Source of the DNA: Phycisphaerae bacterium
GTDB taxonomy: Bacteria; Planctomycetota; Phycisphaerae; Phycisphaerales; UBA1924
Direction: 5' to 3'
Assembly: GCA_030426605.1 (NCBI GenBank)
Contig: JAUHXM010000021.1
Span: 1-37,445, forward strand
DNA: 37,445 bases
The translations under genes were made by a program, and so were the position numbers. Under the pieces are notes generated by a model. The model had not been told where the DNA came from. It was given only the letters and a program-made list of their open reading frames with translations, and ran no database searches. Each line of letters begins with the position of its first letter. The stretch's first letter is position 1. Below, one piece after another: positions 1 through 8,556 of this stretch.

Positions 1-14
1 CCCGGGGGTTTTTT
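1..14 (+). terminator. 3' half of an intrinsic terminator (cut by window edge)
   Basis: The window opens with CCCGGGGG followed directly by six T. This looks like the descending arm and U-tract of a rho-independent terminator whose ascending arm and gene lie before base 1. The other arm cannot be seen, so this is inference. Confidence 0.45.
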
Positions 15-19
15 CGTGC

Positions 20-49
20 TTGGCATGCCCATCAGCGATCTGTTAGAGT
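20..49 (+). promoter_or_regulatory. Probable sigma-70 promoter for the prepilin pair
   Basis: TTGGCA at 20-25 and TAGAGT at 44-49 are separated by 18 bp. That is 5/6 and 4/6 matches to the housekeeping consensus. The predicted start is near 56, leaving a leader of about 100 nt with a small GGCC/GGCC hairpin at 57-69. It directly follows the upstream terminator tail, which suits a new transcription unit. Confidence 0.5.
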
Positions 50-153
50 GGCTTGCGGCCGTTTCGGCCCGCCCCGCTCGGGGTGTCCGTTGTCAGCGAG
101 CAGCCATGGTGTCGTGGGGATCGCCTTGCTGCTGAGTCCATAGGAGGCTGGTC

Positions 154-1260
154 ATGGGTCGTCGTCGCGCGTTCACGCTGATCGAATTGCTCGTCGTCAT
201 CGCGATCATCGCGTTGCTGATCGGGATCCTGCTGCCCGCGTTGGGCAAGGCCCGCGCCTCGGCGCGGAACGTGCTGAGCCAGGCGAACATGCGCTCGCTC
301 GGGCAGGCGTCCAACAATTATGCCTCGGATCACTCCGATTACATCCCCGCCTACAGCTGGCGGAAGGACCGCCCCGAGCGCATGCTCGGCGTCGGCGGCT
401 CGAGCGATGAGCAGGTGATCACGTTCGCGACGAACCTTCAGGCCGTCCAGCAGCAGAACACACACATCCTCAGGCGTCTGACCGGACGCATCAACAATAA
501 TGATGTGAACGGGCCCGGCACGGGCAAGATCCTCGGGTTCTCGACGCGTCTGCCGCAGCGGCGTTTCACACACCTCGTGATCTTCGACTATCTCACCGCG
601 TCGATGCCCGAGCCGATCGCGGCGTCGCCGCTCGACCGGAACCTCATCCGCTGGCAATCCGACCCGTTGGATCTGTCGGACGTGCCGTACCGGAATGGCA
701 ACCCGGACCCGAGCGTGTACGACGACGACCCGCAGTGGGAGAAGGCGAACACGTGGCAACGCTGGGCGTACGCCGCGACATACCAGACCGTGCCCGCCGC
801 GTGGAACCAGGACCGTTACCCCTCGTGGACACCGGTGAAGGACACGCCGCACCTGATGTCCGGCGACTCGACGATCCCCACCGGGTACCGCAAGTACACC
901 CAGGTCGCCTTCCCCGCGGGCAAGGTGTACATGTTCGAGGAGTTCGATCGGTTCTCTGACTCCGACGGCATCGCGTGGATGTACCCCGAGGCCAAGTGCA
1001 ACCTGCTTTTCTTCGACGGCTCCGTCCGTGGCGAGCTCTCGGCGAACTCGAACCCGGGCTGGACGCCGGGCGGCGAAGACACCCTCTGGAAGCAGCCTTG
1101 GGTCCCGCTGGACACGTTCCCGACGTTCTACAAGGGTGACCGGAACGATGAGTGGTTCCAGTACTACCGGTGGACACGCGAAGGCCTGCAGGGCATCGAC
1201 TACGGCGGGTCGGAGATCAATCTCCCGGACTCGGTCCGCGATCACCCGGATTACCCGTGA
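154..1260 (+). CDS. Prepilin-like protein (type IV pilin N-terminal methylation motif), paralogue 1
   Basis: A 368-residue protein of the prepilin/pseudopilin class abundant in planctomycetes. The short basic leader MGRRRA is followed by [12 protein letters not shown], with processing expected just before the Phe and the conserved Glu at mature position 5. A hydrophobic helix runs to about residue 30. The large C-terminal region contains [13 protein letters not shown], which resembles the DG end of the H-X9-DG signature of planctomycete pseudopilin families, but the His is not evident. The ATG at 154 has TAGGAGG at 141-147. The protein is probably membrane-anchored and assembled or exported by a type II/IV pilus-like machine; the secretin at 16629-20093 could be a partner. 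The exact role is unknown. A close paralogue follows 45 nt downstream. Confidence 0.85.
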   Translation: MGRRRAFTLIELLVVIAIIALLIGILLPALGKARASARNVLSQANMRSLGQASNNYASDHSDYIPAYSWRKDRPERMLGVGGSSDEQVITFATNLQAVQQQNTHILRRLTGRINNNDVNGPGTGKILGFSTRLPQRRFTHLVIFDYLTASMPEPIAASPLDRNLIRWQSDPLDLSDVPYRNGNPDPSVYDDDPQWEKANTWQRWAYAATYQTVPAAWNQDRYPSWTPVKDTPHLMSGDSTIPTGYRKYTQVAFPAGKVYMFEEFDRFSDSDGIAWMYPEAKCNLLFFDGSVRGELSANSNPGWTPGGEDTLWKQPWVPLDTFPTFYKGDRNDEWFQYYRWTREGLQGIDYGGSEINLPDSVRDHPDYP

Positions 1261-1305
1261 TCACCCGGAGTTCGACGGATTCAGTTCATTGTGGGGTTGT
1301 GTGAT

Positions 1306-2367
1306 ATGGTGCGTCGCGCGTTTACGTTGATCGAACTGCTGGTCGTCATCGCGATCATCGCGTTGCTGATCGGGATCCTTCTGCCCGCGTTGGGCAAGGC
1401 CCGCGCCTCGGCGCGGAACGTGCTGAGCCAATCGAACATGCGTTCGCTCGGGCAGAGCTCGTACGGGTATGCCGACGCGTTCGACGACAAGATTTTTGCG
1501 TACAACTGGAAGGGCGGCGTCCAGTACGACATCTATTGCGGGCAGCCGCAAACCGGTGGCGATGATCAGGAAGCCGCGGCGCTGCAGAACCAGCACATCC
1601 TTCGGCGGCTCACGAACCGGTGCGACGGTCCCGATCAGATCCGCCGATGGCTGACCCGGCTCCCGCACCGCAGGTACAGCCATCTCGTCCTGTTTGATTA
1701 CCTCACATCAGCGCAGCCAGAGCCAATCGCCGCGTCCCCGTTCGACCGGAACCTATTGAACTGGCAGGCGGACCCGTTCGATCTCTCGACCGTGCCGTAC
1801 GCGAGCCGGCCGCTCGACAATCACGACACCGACCCGAACTGGCTCAAGCTCAACTCGCGCCAGCGGTGGGCGTACGCCTCGACGTACCAGGTCGTACCGG
1901 CCGCGTGGAACCAGGACCGCACGCCGTCGTACTCGCCCGTCGCGCAGACGCCGCACCTGTTTACCGCGGTCGGCAACGTCCCGCTCGGCGGGCGGAAGTA
2001 CTCCGAGGTCTCATTCCCGTCGGCCAAGGTGCACATGTTCGAGGAGTTCGACCGGTTCTCCGACGCCGAGGGCATCGCGTGGATGTACCCCGAAGCGAAG
2101 TGCAACCTGCTCTTCTTCGACGGCTCAGTGCGCGCTGAGCAATCCTCGGATTGTAACGTCGGGTGGCGGCCGCAGAACCCTGGGCAGCTTTGGCGGCAGG
2201 CGTACATCCCGCTGGACACGTTCCCGTTGTGGTACAAGGGCGACCACACCGACCGGTGGTTCCAGTACTTCCGCTGGACGCGTGAAGGCCTCAGGGGAGT
2301 TGATTTCGGCGGGTCGGAGATCAACCTGCCGGCTTCGGTCCGCAACAACCCCAACTACCCCGGCTGA
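1306..2367 (+). CDS. Prepilin-like protein, paralogue 2 (tandem duplicate)
   Basis: A 353-residue paralogue of the preceding gene in the same orientation and probably the same transcript. The ATG at 1306 gives [12 protein letters not shown], matching the short basic leader of the neighbour. The GTG at 1291 would add five residues and is less likely. The N-terminal helix is nearly identical to paralogue 1, and the C-terminal half keeps the same landmarks: [70 protein letters not shown]. The body between these blocks has diverged. Such families often form minor pseudopilins or surface proteins; no substrate or function can be assigned from sequence. Confidence 0.85.
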   Translation: MVRRAFTLIELLVVIAIIALLIGILLPALGKARASARNVLSQSNMRSLGQSSYGYADAFDDKIFAYNWKGGVQYDIYCGQPQTGGDDQEAAALQNQHILRRLTNRCDGPDQIRRWLTRLPHRRYSHLVLFDYLTSAQPEPIAASPFDRNLLNWQADPFDLSTVPYASRPLDNHDTDPNWLKLNSRQRWAYASTYQVVPAAWNQDRTPSYSPVAQTPHLFTAVGNVPLGGRKYSEVSFPSAKVHMFEEFDRFSDAEGIAWMYPEAKCNLLFFDGSVRAEQSSDCNVGWRPQNPGQLWRQAYIPLDTFPLWYKGDHTDRWFQYFRWTREGLRGVDFGGSEINLPASVRNNPNYPG

Positions 2368-2427
2368 TCGTTCCGCGGCGCCGGATCGCATATCGATGCT
2401 TCGGTGACCAAAGATCGCTCGGGGCGC

Positions 2428-3777
2428 TCAGCCGCCGCGACGGCGCAGCCTGAGGTTGGCAAGGTCCTTGTCGATCTCTTCCATCCACTGCTCGTGGTCG
2501 ATCGCGTCGTATTCGGTCAGGACCTCGTCCATCTCGAGATCCTGCGCTTCCTCGATGTGCCGTTTCAGCTCCGTCAGACCGCGCTTCGCATCGCGGAGGT
2601 TCCGCATCACGGAGGAGTATGTTCCACCGCCCTGCGCTCTGTTGAAGTCGCGACGGACGCTCGAGATCGTGAGATCGATCTCCTTGCGGAGGTCGGCGCA
2701 CGTCTCCGTCCACTCGCTTGTGAGCGTGCTGGCGTAGCTTCCCGCGTCGTCGTACTCAGCGAACCCGAGCACGCCCGCGAGCGCCTCCAGCGATCGGTCC
2801 GAGAGCGGCTCTGCGACGCCGTAGATCACCGCGTCCTCGTCTGTGAGCGTCAGGACGGTGTTGCGCTCATCGAGATCGCGGATCTCCCGATCGCGCCGGT
2901 CCTCGTACGCCTCCTTCTTGTCGCCCGTGAGACGCCAGGGGCCGCCGCCGTTCTTGTCGCGGTACGCGTAGAGCTCCGCCTCACCGATCATCATCGCTCG
3001 GACGACCGCCGGGTCGTGCCCTCGCGAGCGTGCGTCGGCGGAGAGCTCGGCCTCGAGGATGGAGTTCATCTTCGCGTCCACCTCGGCGTTGCCCGTGCTC
3101 ATGCGGTACACGACCGCCCCGCCCAGCGTCGAGCCGGGCGGCATCGTGATCGTCTCGCACGCGAAAGTCGGCCAGATCGAGGCGCTGATGCCGCGCTCAA
3201 CCAGCGCGTGGTAGGTCAGCTCGTCCTCGTAGCGTCCCATGATCTCGACGATCTTTTGGGCCGCCCAGACCTCGCCTCCCGGCGAATCGAGCCGAAAGAC
3301 CACGTCCGACACCTGGTTCTCGACCGCCCACTCGAGCGCCATCGCGACGCTTTTGGGGTAGATGTCCTGCCCGAATGTGCCCTCGAGGGGGACCTCGAGC
3401 ACGAGCGGCACGCCGTCACGCTTCGTGATTGTCTGTGTCGCTGAAGGCGCGGCCTCGATCTCGACCTCCTCCGCGATTTCGTCGGACGAGGCCTCTGTTT
3501 GCTCCTGCTCGTGGATGTGATCGATCCGTGTCGATTCCTCGACGGAGTACTCGCGCACCTTGTACTTCGGGATCTCGACCTCGGAGACGATGTTGGCGAT
3601 GACCGTGCGGATCACGATCTTGCGCGGCGTGTTCTCGATGATGGTGCCAAAGTGCGTCTCGCCGCCCTTCGTCACCACGGTGTCGGCAGATGCGGACGTG
3701 CCCGCGAGGCCCGCGAGGATCCCGAAGGCGGCGAAGACCGAGGCCGAGCGCGGCCCGTGTGACGAGAACAACGGCAT
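2428..3777 (-). CDS. Exported ClpP/crotonase-fold serine-protease-like protein (NfeD/SppA type)
   Basis: 449 residues. A signal peptide covers about 1-31 (cleavage near ASA-D). A small beta-rich segment follows (32-80), with the pattern GG.THFGTIIENT..KIVIRTVI, then an acidic linker (85-115). The ClpP-like domain is at about 125-300, with FRLDSPGG at 162-168 and PPGSTLGG at 213-220, as in the membrane-linked NfeD and SppA families. The usual catalytic SAG region reads ISASIW at 197-202, so the nucleophile is uncertain. The tail (300-449) is charged and probably helical; no NfeD OB domain or transmembrane helices are seen. The ATG at 3777 is preferred over an upstream start because AGGAG lies at 3785-3789, seven bases before it. 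It is divergent from mnmG and likely periplasmic. Confidence 0.75.
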   Translation of the reverse strand: MPLFSSHGPRSASVFAAFGILAGLAGTSASADTVVTKGGETHFGTIIENTPRKIVIRTVIANIVSEVEIPKYKVREYSVEESTRIDHIHEQEQTEASSDEIAEEVEIEAAPSATQTITKRDGVPLVLEVPLEGTFGQDIYPKSVAMALEWAVENQVSDVVFRLDSPGGEVWAAQKIVEIMGRYEDELTYHALVERGISASIWPTFACETITMPPGSTLGGAVVYRMSTGNAEVDAKMNSILEAELSADARSRGHDPAVVRAMMIGEAELYAYRDKNGGGPWRLTGDKKEAYEDRRDREIRDLDERNTVLTLTDEDAVIYGVAEPLSDRSLEALAGVLGFAEYDDAGSYASTLTSEWTETCADLRKEIDLTISSVRRDFNRAQGGGTYSSVMRNLRDAKRGLTELKRHIEEAQDLEMDEVLTEYDAIDHEQWMEEIDKDLANLRLRRRGG

Positions 3778-3887
3778 GCGACATCTCCTGACAAGCGAAA
3801 GCAGCACGAACACCCAGAGTTTATCGACCGACCGCCACCCGAACCACCCTCATGGACGCGCTTCGCCTGGCGTACAGTTGTTCCCTG

Positions 3888-5771
3888 ATGTCGATGCACC
3901 GGTACGAGGTCGTGGTGGTGGGGGGCGGGCACGCCGGCGTGGAAGCCGCGTGGTCCGCCGCGAACGCCCTCGGTCGCCCCCACGCGGTGGCCCTCGTCAC
4001 GCTGGACCCCGCGAAGATCGGCGTGATGGCGTGCAACCCCGCCATCGGTGGGCTCGCGAAGGGGCAGCTCGTCCGCGAGATCGACGCGCTGGGCGGGTTG
4101 ATGGGGCTCGCCGCGGACGCGACGGGGATCCACTTCAAGGTACTGAATACATCCAAGGGCCCCGCCGTGCACGGCCCGCGGTGCCAATCCGACAAGATCG
4201 CGTACGCCCGGACCGTCCGGACGCTGATCGAGGCCCGCCCCGAGATCGACGTGATCGCCGGGCCGGCCGAGCGGCTGCTCACGGACCGCGGACAGATCAC
4301 CGGCGTGGAGATCGGCGGCGTCGGGCGGATCGAGAGTTCCGCGGTCGTCGTCACGACCGGGACGTTCATGCGCGGGCTCATGCACCGAGGAACCGCCCGG
4401 ACGCCCGGCGGGCGCGAAGGCGAGGCCGCCGCGTCGGGCATGTCAGCGGCGCTCGCCGAGCTCGGCTTCGAGCTGGGACGCCTCAAGACCGGCACCCCAC
4501 CCCGTCTCCGCAAGGGCACGATCGACTGGTTCGGCCTCGAGGTCGAACCACCCGACGGGGACCCGACGCCGTTCTCTGAGCTCACTCGCTCCGGATGGTC
4601 GGTCGGCCGTGTCGCGTGCGACCGGTTCCCGTTGATCGAGCAGGCCGAGTGCCGGCGCACGCGAACGACCGAGGCGATGCACGACCTCATCCGCGCGAAT
4701 CTCGACCGGGCACCGATTTTCTCGGGGCAGATCGAGTCCGCCGGCCCGCGCTACTGCCCCAGCATCGAAGACAAGGTTGTCCGCTTCCCCGACCGCGCCG
4801 AGCACGGGGTCTTCCTCGAACCAGAATCGCACGAGACCGACTGGGTCTATTGCAACGGCATCTCGACGAGTCTTCCGGCGGATGTCCAGATCGATCTCGT
4901 CCGCATGATGCCAGGGTGCGAGCGAGCCGAGATCGCCCAGCACGGGTACGCCGTCGAGTACGACACGGTGATGCCGCACCAGATCACGACGACGGGGATG
5001 ACCAAGCGGGTCGGGGGGCTGTTCCTCGCCGGTCAGATCAACGGCACGAGCGGGTACGAGGAAGCCGCCGCCCAGGGGCTCGTCGCGGGCGTCAACGCGG
5101 CGCGACACGCCAGGGGGCAGGAGGGGTACGCGTTCGGGCGTGACCAGGCGTACATCGGCGTGCTGATGGACGACCTCGTCACGAAGCGCCCCGTCGAGCC
5201 CTACCGGATGTTCACGAGCAGGGCCGAGCACCGGCTGTTGCTTCGTGCGGACAACGCGCCGGACCGCCTGACACCGATCGCGGAAGAGCTCGGCTTGCTC
5301 GGCACCACCGAAGTCGGTCGCTTGCGCGGGCGCGAACAGGCGAACCGGGAGTGCGCGAAGTCCGCGATCCACGACGCCATCGAGACCGGGCGGGTGGGAG
5401 AGGACGCGCTCTCGCTCGCCGTGCGCCGCCCGGCGTTCGCGTGGACCGACCTCAAGGCGGCGTTGCCAACCGTGACCGCGCCCGATCACGTCTGGCAGTC
5501 CGCGCACGCGGACCGCCGGTACGACGCGTACGTCGCGCGCCAGCTCGCCGAGATCCGCCGGTCGCAGGCGAACGAGCGGCGTCCCCTGCCCGCGTGGCTC
5601 GACTACCACGCGATGAACGGTCTGCGTGCCGAAGCCATGAACGCCCTGGACACGTTCCGCCCCGAGACGTTCGGTCAGGCGGGCCGACTCGAGGGTGTGA
5701 CACCCGCGGATCTCACCCTCCTCAGCGTGCACGTGAAACGCCAACGCGTCGCGCGGGCGGGCAACGCATGA
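3888..5771 (+). CDS. mnmG: tRNA uridine-5-carboxymethylaminomethyl(34) synthesis protein MnmG (GidA)
   Basis: 627 residues, the normal length for the long bacterial form. With MnmE it modifies the wobble uridine of certain tRNAs, using FAD, methylene-tetrahydrofolate and NADH. Landmarks are the FAD-binding GGGHAG at 12-17, the family signature GPRYCPSIEDKVVRF near 285-298, QINGTSGYEEAAAQG near 383-397, and YRMFTSRAEHRLLLR further on. ATG codons exist at 3852, 3888 and 3894. The start at 3888 (MSMHRYEVVVVGGG) fits the family N-terminus best. The stop overlaps the next start as ATGA (5768-5771). A degenerate MnmE-like GTPase is encoded at 22371-23339, but a full MnmE is not in this window. Confidence 0.96.
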   Translation: MSMHRYEVVVVGGGHAGVEAAWSAANALGRPHAVALVTLDPAKIGVMACNPAIGGLAKGQLVREIDALGGLMGLAADATGIHFKVLNTSKGPAVHGPRCQSDKIAYARTVRTLIEARPEIDVIAGPAERLLTDRGQITGVEIGGVGRIESSAVVVTTGTFMRGLMHRGTARTPGGREGEAAASGMSAALAELGFELGRLKTGTPPRLRKGTIDWFGLEVEPPDGDPTPFSELTRSGWSVGRVACDRFPLIEQAECRRTRTTEAMHDLIRANLDRAPIFSGQIESAGPRYCPSIEDKVVRFPDRAEHGVFLEPESHETDWVYCNGISTSLPADVQIDLVRMMPGCERAEIAQHGYAVEYDTVMPHQITTTGMTKRVGGLFLAGQINGTSGYEEAAAQGLVAGVNAARHARGQEGYAFGRDQAYIGVLMDDLVTKRPVEPYRMFTSRAEHRLLLRADNAPDRLTPIAEELGLLGTTEVGRLRGREQANRECAKSAIHDAIETGRVGEDALSLAVRRPAFAWTDLKAALPTVTAPDHVWQSAHADRRYDAYVARQLAEIRRSQANERRPLPAWLDYHAMNGLRAEAMNALDTFRPETFGQAGRLEGVTPADLTLLSVHVKRQRVARAGNA

Positions 5772-7492
5772 CGACCGGCGCGCTCACGATCGGCGCGGGC
5801 GGTTCGGGCGGCATGGCGGTAGACCTCCTCGCGATCCTCGCGGTCGCGGGCATCACCGCGATGGGGCTCTCCCGCCTCCGCGTCGCCGCGATCCCGGGAT
5901 ACCTCATCGCGGGCATCCTGTTCGGCCCGCACGGGCTCGGGCTCGTGACGGACATCGCCCGCATCGAGGAGATCACCTCGATCGCGACGGTGCTGCTCAT
6001 GTTCTCGATCGGCATGCACCTGGATATGTCCGCGATGCGCCGCGGTGCCGTCGCGATCGTGACCATCGGCGCCGTCTCGACCGTGCTCAGCGCCATCGCG
6101 GTCACGGGCCTGGCGCTGGGGATGTCGATCGAACTCGGCGGCGCCCTCGCGATCGGCATGGCGCTGAGCATGTCCTCGACGGCCGTCGTCCTCCAGCTGT
6201 TTCAGGCTCGACGCGAACTTTTCGAGGCGCACGGGCGCACCAGCATCGGCATCCTGCTCATCCAGGACCTGCTCGTGGTGGGCATGCTTGCGCTGCTTCC
6301 GGTGCTCGCCGTGATGCGATCAGAGTCGCCCGACGCCGAGCCCATCAACCTCGGCGCCGCGGCGGCGCAGGCTTTGGTCGCGATCGGCGCCGTGGGCCTG
6401 CTGATCGTGGTGGGGCGGTTGCTCCTCCCCCGACTCATGCGGTTCGTTGCGGCGGGCGGGAACCAGGAGCTGATGCTCGTCGTCGCCGCCGCCGCGGCGC
6501 TGGGCGCGGCTGTGCTGACCGGCGCCGCGGGCTTGAGCCCGGAACTGGGCGCGTTCATCGCGGGATTCCTGCTGAGCTCGACGCCCTTCCGCCACAACAT
6601 CTCGGGGCAGATCACCCCGCTGCGTGATCTGTTCATGGCGGTCTTCTTCACGGTCGTCGGCATGCGCGTGAACCCCGAAGCGGTGCTCGCGGGGTGGTGG
6701 GTCGTCCTCGCCGCGATCATCGTGATCCCGACCGTGAAGGCGCTGATCATCGCCGCGACCGCGTGGGCCGCGGGTGCCGCATCGACCGTCGCCGTGCGAA
6801 CGGGACTTGCGCTCGGGCAAAGCGGGGAGTTCTCGCTGCTCGTGCTCACGGTCGCCGCATCGCTCGGCCTCATCGAACCCAACACGGAAGGCGTTGTGAT
6901 CGCGGCGGTCGTCGCGACGCTCGTCCTCACCCCCTGGTCTGTCGAGCACGGCGCGTCGATCGCACGCCGCTTCGGGCGCGTGCCGCCCGCCCCGTGGTTC
7001 AGCGTGCCCACGATCTCGGACCACCCCGCCCTCCTGGATGCCGACAGCGAAGACGGCGGACACAGGACCCCCGCCCGCGTCATCATCGCTGGGTTCGGGC
7101 CCGTGGGCCGTGCGTGCGCCGCAAAGCTCGAATCGATCGACGTCCGGCACACCATCGTCGAGCTCAACGCCCGCACCGTCTGGCGCGAAGCCGAGCAGGG
7201 CAAGCCCATCCTCTATGGAGACATCACCAACCGTGAAGTCCTCGAGAACGCGGGCATCGATCACGCCGAGATCATCGTCTTCACCATGCCCGACGGCGAC
7301 GCCGTTTTCCGGGGCGTGCATGTCGTCCGCTCCATGCGGCCCGAGATCCGCATCATCGTCCGGGCATCGCTGATGCAGGTCGCGGAGTTCGCGAAGGAAC
7401 TCGGCGCGGACGAAGCGTTCGTCGAAGAGACCGCCGTCGCCGACGCGTTGGCGGCGAGACTCGCCGAGCACCTAGCCGACGATCCGGAATGA
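5768..7492 (+). CDS. CPA2-family cation/proton antiporter with C-terminal TrkA-N (RCK) domain
   Basis: 574 residues. About 12 hydrophobic segments occupy residues 16-400, including PGYLIAGILFGPHGLGL, GMALSMSSTAVVLQLF and SPELGAFIAGFLLSSTPF, typical of KefB/YbaL-type monovalent cation:proton antiporters. Residues 436-550 form a Rossmann TrkA-N domain (RVIIAGFGPVGRACAAKL, then VELNARTV, then YGDITNREVLENAGI) that would sense NAD(H) or another nucleotide and gate transport. It acts in the cytoplasmic membrane in K+/Na+ and pH balance. The start overlaps the mnmG stop by four bases, so it is probably translated by coupling; an in-frame ATG at 5813 is an alternative. It ends directly against the convergent gene at 7493. 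Confidence 0.9.
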   Translation: MTTGALTIGAGGSGGMAVDLLAILAVAGITAMGLSRLRVAAIPGYLIAGILFGPHGLGLVTDIARIEEITSIATVLLMFSIGMHLDMSAMRRGAVAIVTIGAVSTVLSAIAVTGLALGMSIELGGALAIGMALSMSSTAVVLQLFQARRELFEAHGRTSIGILLIQDLLVVGMLALLPVLAVMRSESPDAEPINLGAAAAQALVAIGAVGLLIVVGRLLLPRLMRFVAAGGNQELMLVVAAAAALGAAVLTGAAGLSPELGAFIAGFLLSSTPFRHNISGQITPLRDLFMAVFFTVVGMRVNPEAVLAGWWVVLAAIIVIPTVKALIIAATAWAAGAASTVAVRTGLALGQSGEFSLLVLTVAASLGLIEPNTEGVVIAAVVATLVLTPWSVEHGASIARRFGRVPPAPWFSVPTISDHPALLDADSEDGGHRTPARVIIAGFGPVGRACAAKLESIDVRHTIVELNARTVWREAEQGKPILYGDITNREVLENAGIDHAEIIVFTMPDGDAVFRGVHVVRSMRPEIRIIVRASLMQVAEFAKELGADEAFVEETAVADALAARLAEHLADDPE

Positions 7493-8263
7493 TCACTCGG
7501 GCAGCATGCGGAGCTCGTCGCGCAAAATCGCGGCGAGCTCGTAATTCTCCTGCATCAACGCCTCGTCCAGGCGAGCCCGAAGCTCCGCCCGTTGGCTGAC
7601 AGGCAGCTTGGGTACGAGCGCTTCGCGCATGCCGCGGAGCACGCCGACTTCCTTCGAGGTCTCAAACGCGTCCGGGTTGTCCTGAAGCGCGAACGCGTTG
7701 CGGAGCTCCTCGATGCCCTCGTCGATCGCGATCAGCGCCGCGCGGGGTTCGCCGTCTTTCATCGCCAGGCTCGCGCGGGCCCGCGCGCGCATCATGAGCA
7801 GATAAGCCCGCTGGGGCTCGAGCGAGCGCCGGTCCGCCTCGGTCTCGCCGTGCGACGCCAGCAGGTCCAGCACCCGCAGGTTCCGGGTCGTGTCGCGTGT
7901 GACGCCCTCGAAGTCCTCCAGCACCAGAAGGGCCACATACCGGTGGGCGTACTGCATCGCTTCCTCGCGCAGCTGCCGGCACTCGTCCGCGGACAACGCC
8001 AGAGCTCCCGGGCCGCCCGCCTCGTCGTCCTCTGGCTCGCCCAAGCTGAGCTCGTCCAGACGGGCCTCATGCATCTCCAGGACGCTCGGTGCGGCGTCTG
8101 CCCGGAACCCGTCTGGGCGCCCGTCCACGCTCATCTGGAGGATCCCCAGGTCGAGGCGGACCTGGACGAGCGGGTCCCCCGCGTCGCTGCGGATGAGGCG
8201 GACGTTGATCCGTCCGGCTTCGTACGGCCACTCTTCGAGCAGGCGTGTGAGGTCTCGGTCCAT
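7493..8263 (-). CDS. UVR (UvrB/UvrC) motif-containing protein of unknown function
   Basis: 256 residues, soluble, no signal peptide. The last 35 residues (about 222-255) form a UVR motif, RARLDEALMQENYELAAILRDELRML, the helical hairpin by which UvrB and UvrC interact and which also occurs in stress proteins such as McsA and ClpC. The N-terminal part (RLLEEWPYEAGRINVRLI...PLVQVRLDLGILQMSVDGRPDG) and the helical middle (AMQYAHRYVALLVLEDFEGVTRDTTRNLRVLDLL) are not recognised. The ATG at 8263 has AGGAG about five bases upstream; a start 45 bases further up lacks this. It could be a partner of the Clp/Mcs or excision systems, but no such gene is nearby. Its 3' end abuts the antiporter stop with no gap. 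Confidence 0.75.
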   Translation of the reverse strand: MDRDLTRLLEEWPYEAGRINVRLIRSDAGDPLVQVRLDLGILQMSVDGRPDGFRADAAPSVLEMHEARLDELSLGEPEDDEAGGPGALALSADECRQLREEAMQYAHRYVALLVLEDFEGVTRDTTRNLRVLDLLASHGETEADRRSLEPQRAYLLMMRARARASLAMKDGEPRAALIAIDEGIEELRNAFALQDNPDAFETSKEVGVLRGMREALVPKLPVSQRAELRARLDEALMQENYELAAILRDELRMLPE

Positions 8264-8556
8264 CTGGGCTCCTGGGTCCCGGAAACGGGGCAGCCGTACA
8301 GAATGCAAATATCAAGGGGTGCCAGTCGATCTGTTGATCGCCCGATCACATCCTCGACTTTTCGAGCCAGACCATAGATTCGTCTCAGCCGGGCGTCACA
8401 AACAGGAACGTTTGATGCAAGGAAATCCCCGAACTTGAGGGTGAATTCCGCGCGGTCGATGGAACAGATCGGGTACACTCGCGAACGGAGTGTTGGGCCG
8501 GTAGGGCTGGCCCAGAGAACGAGAATCTGTCCGACGGCGCTCGCCGCGGAGAGAGG
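8264..8556. other. Divergent intergenic region, UVR gene / sigma factor leader
   Basis: 293 bp with no convincing gene. TACACT at 8474-8479 could be a -10 element for the sigma-factor gene, but no good -35 lies at the right distance. A hairpin TGGGCC/GGCCCA (8494-8499 with 8509-8514) would sit in the sigma-factor leader. A small inverted repeat CTCGA/TCGAG occurs near 8353-8366. Nothing here is strong enough for a firm call. Confidence 0.4.

Noticed and set aside
43-1245. Long antisense open frame across the first prepilin gene
   Set aside because: Low-complexity Arg/Val/Leu composition and full overlap with a recognisable prepilin gene on the other strand; a coding shadow.
2404-3444. Plus-strand open frame opposite the ClpP-like gene
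   Set aside because: Arg/Leu/Asp-rich shadow frame with no motif; the minus strand has a signal peptide and RLDSPGG.
8300-8330. Sigma-54 promoter for the UVR-motif gene
   Set aside because: The minus strand has TGGCAC followed by TTGCA, but the spacing is ten bases instead of about five.
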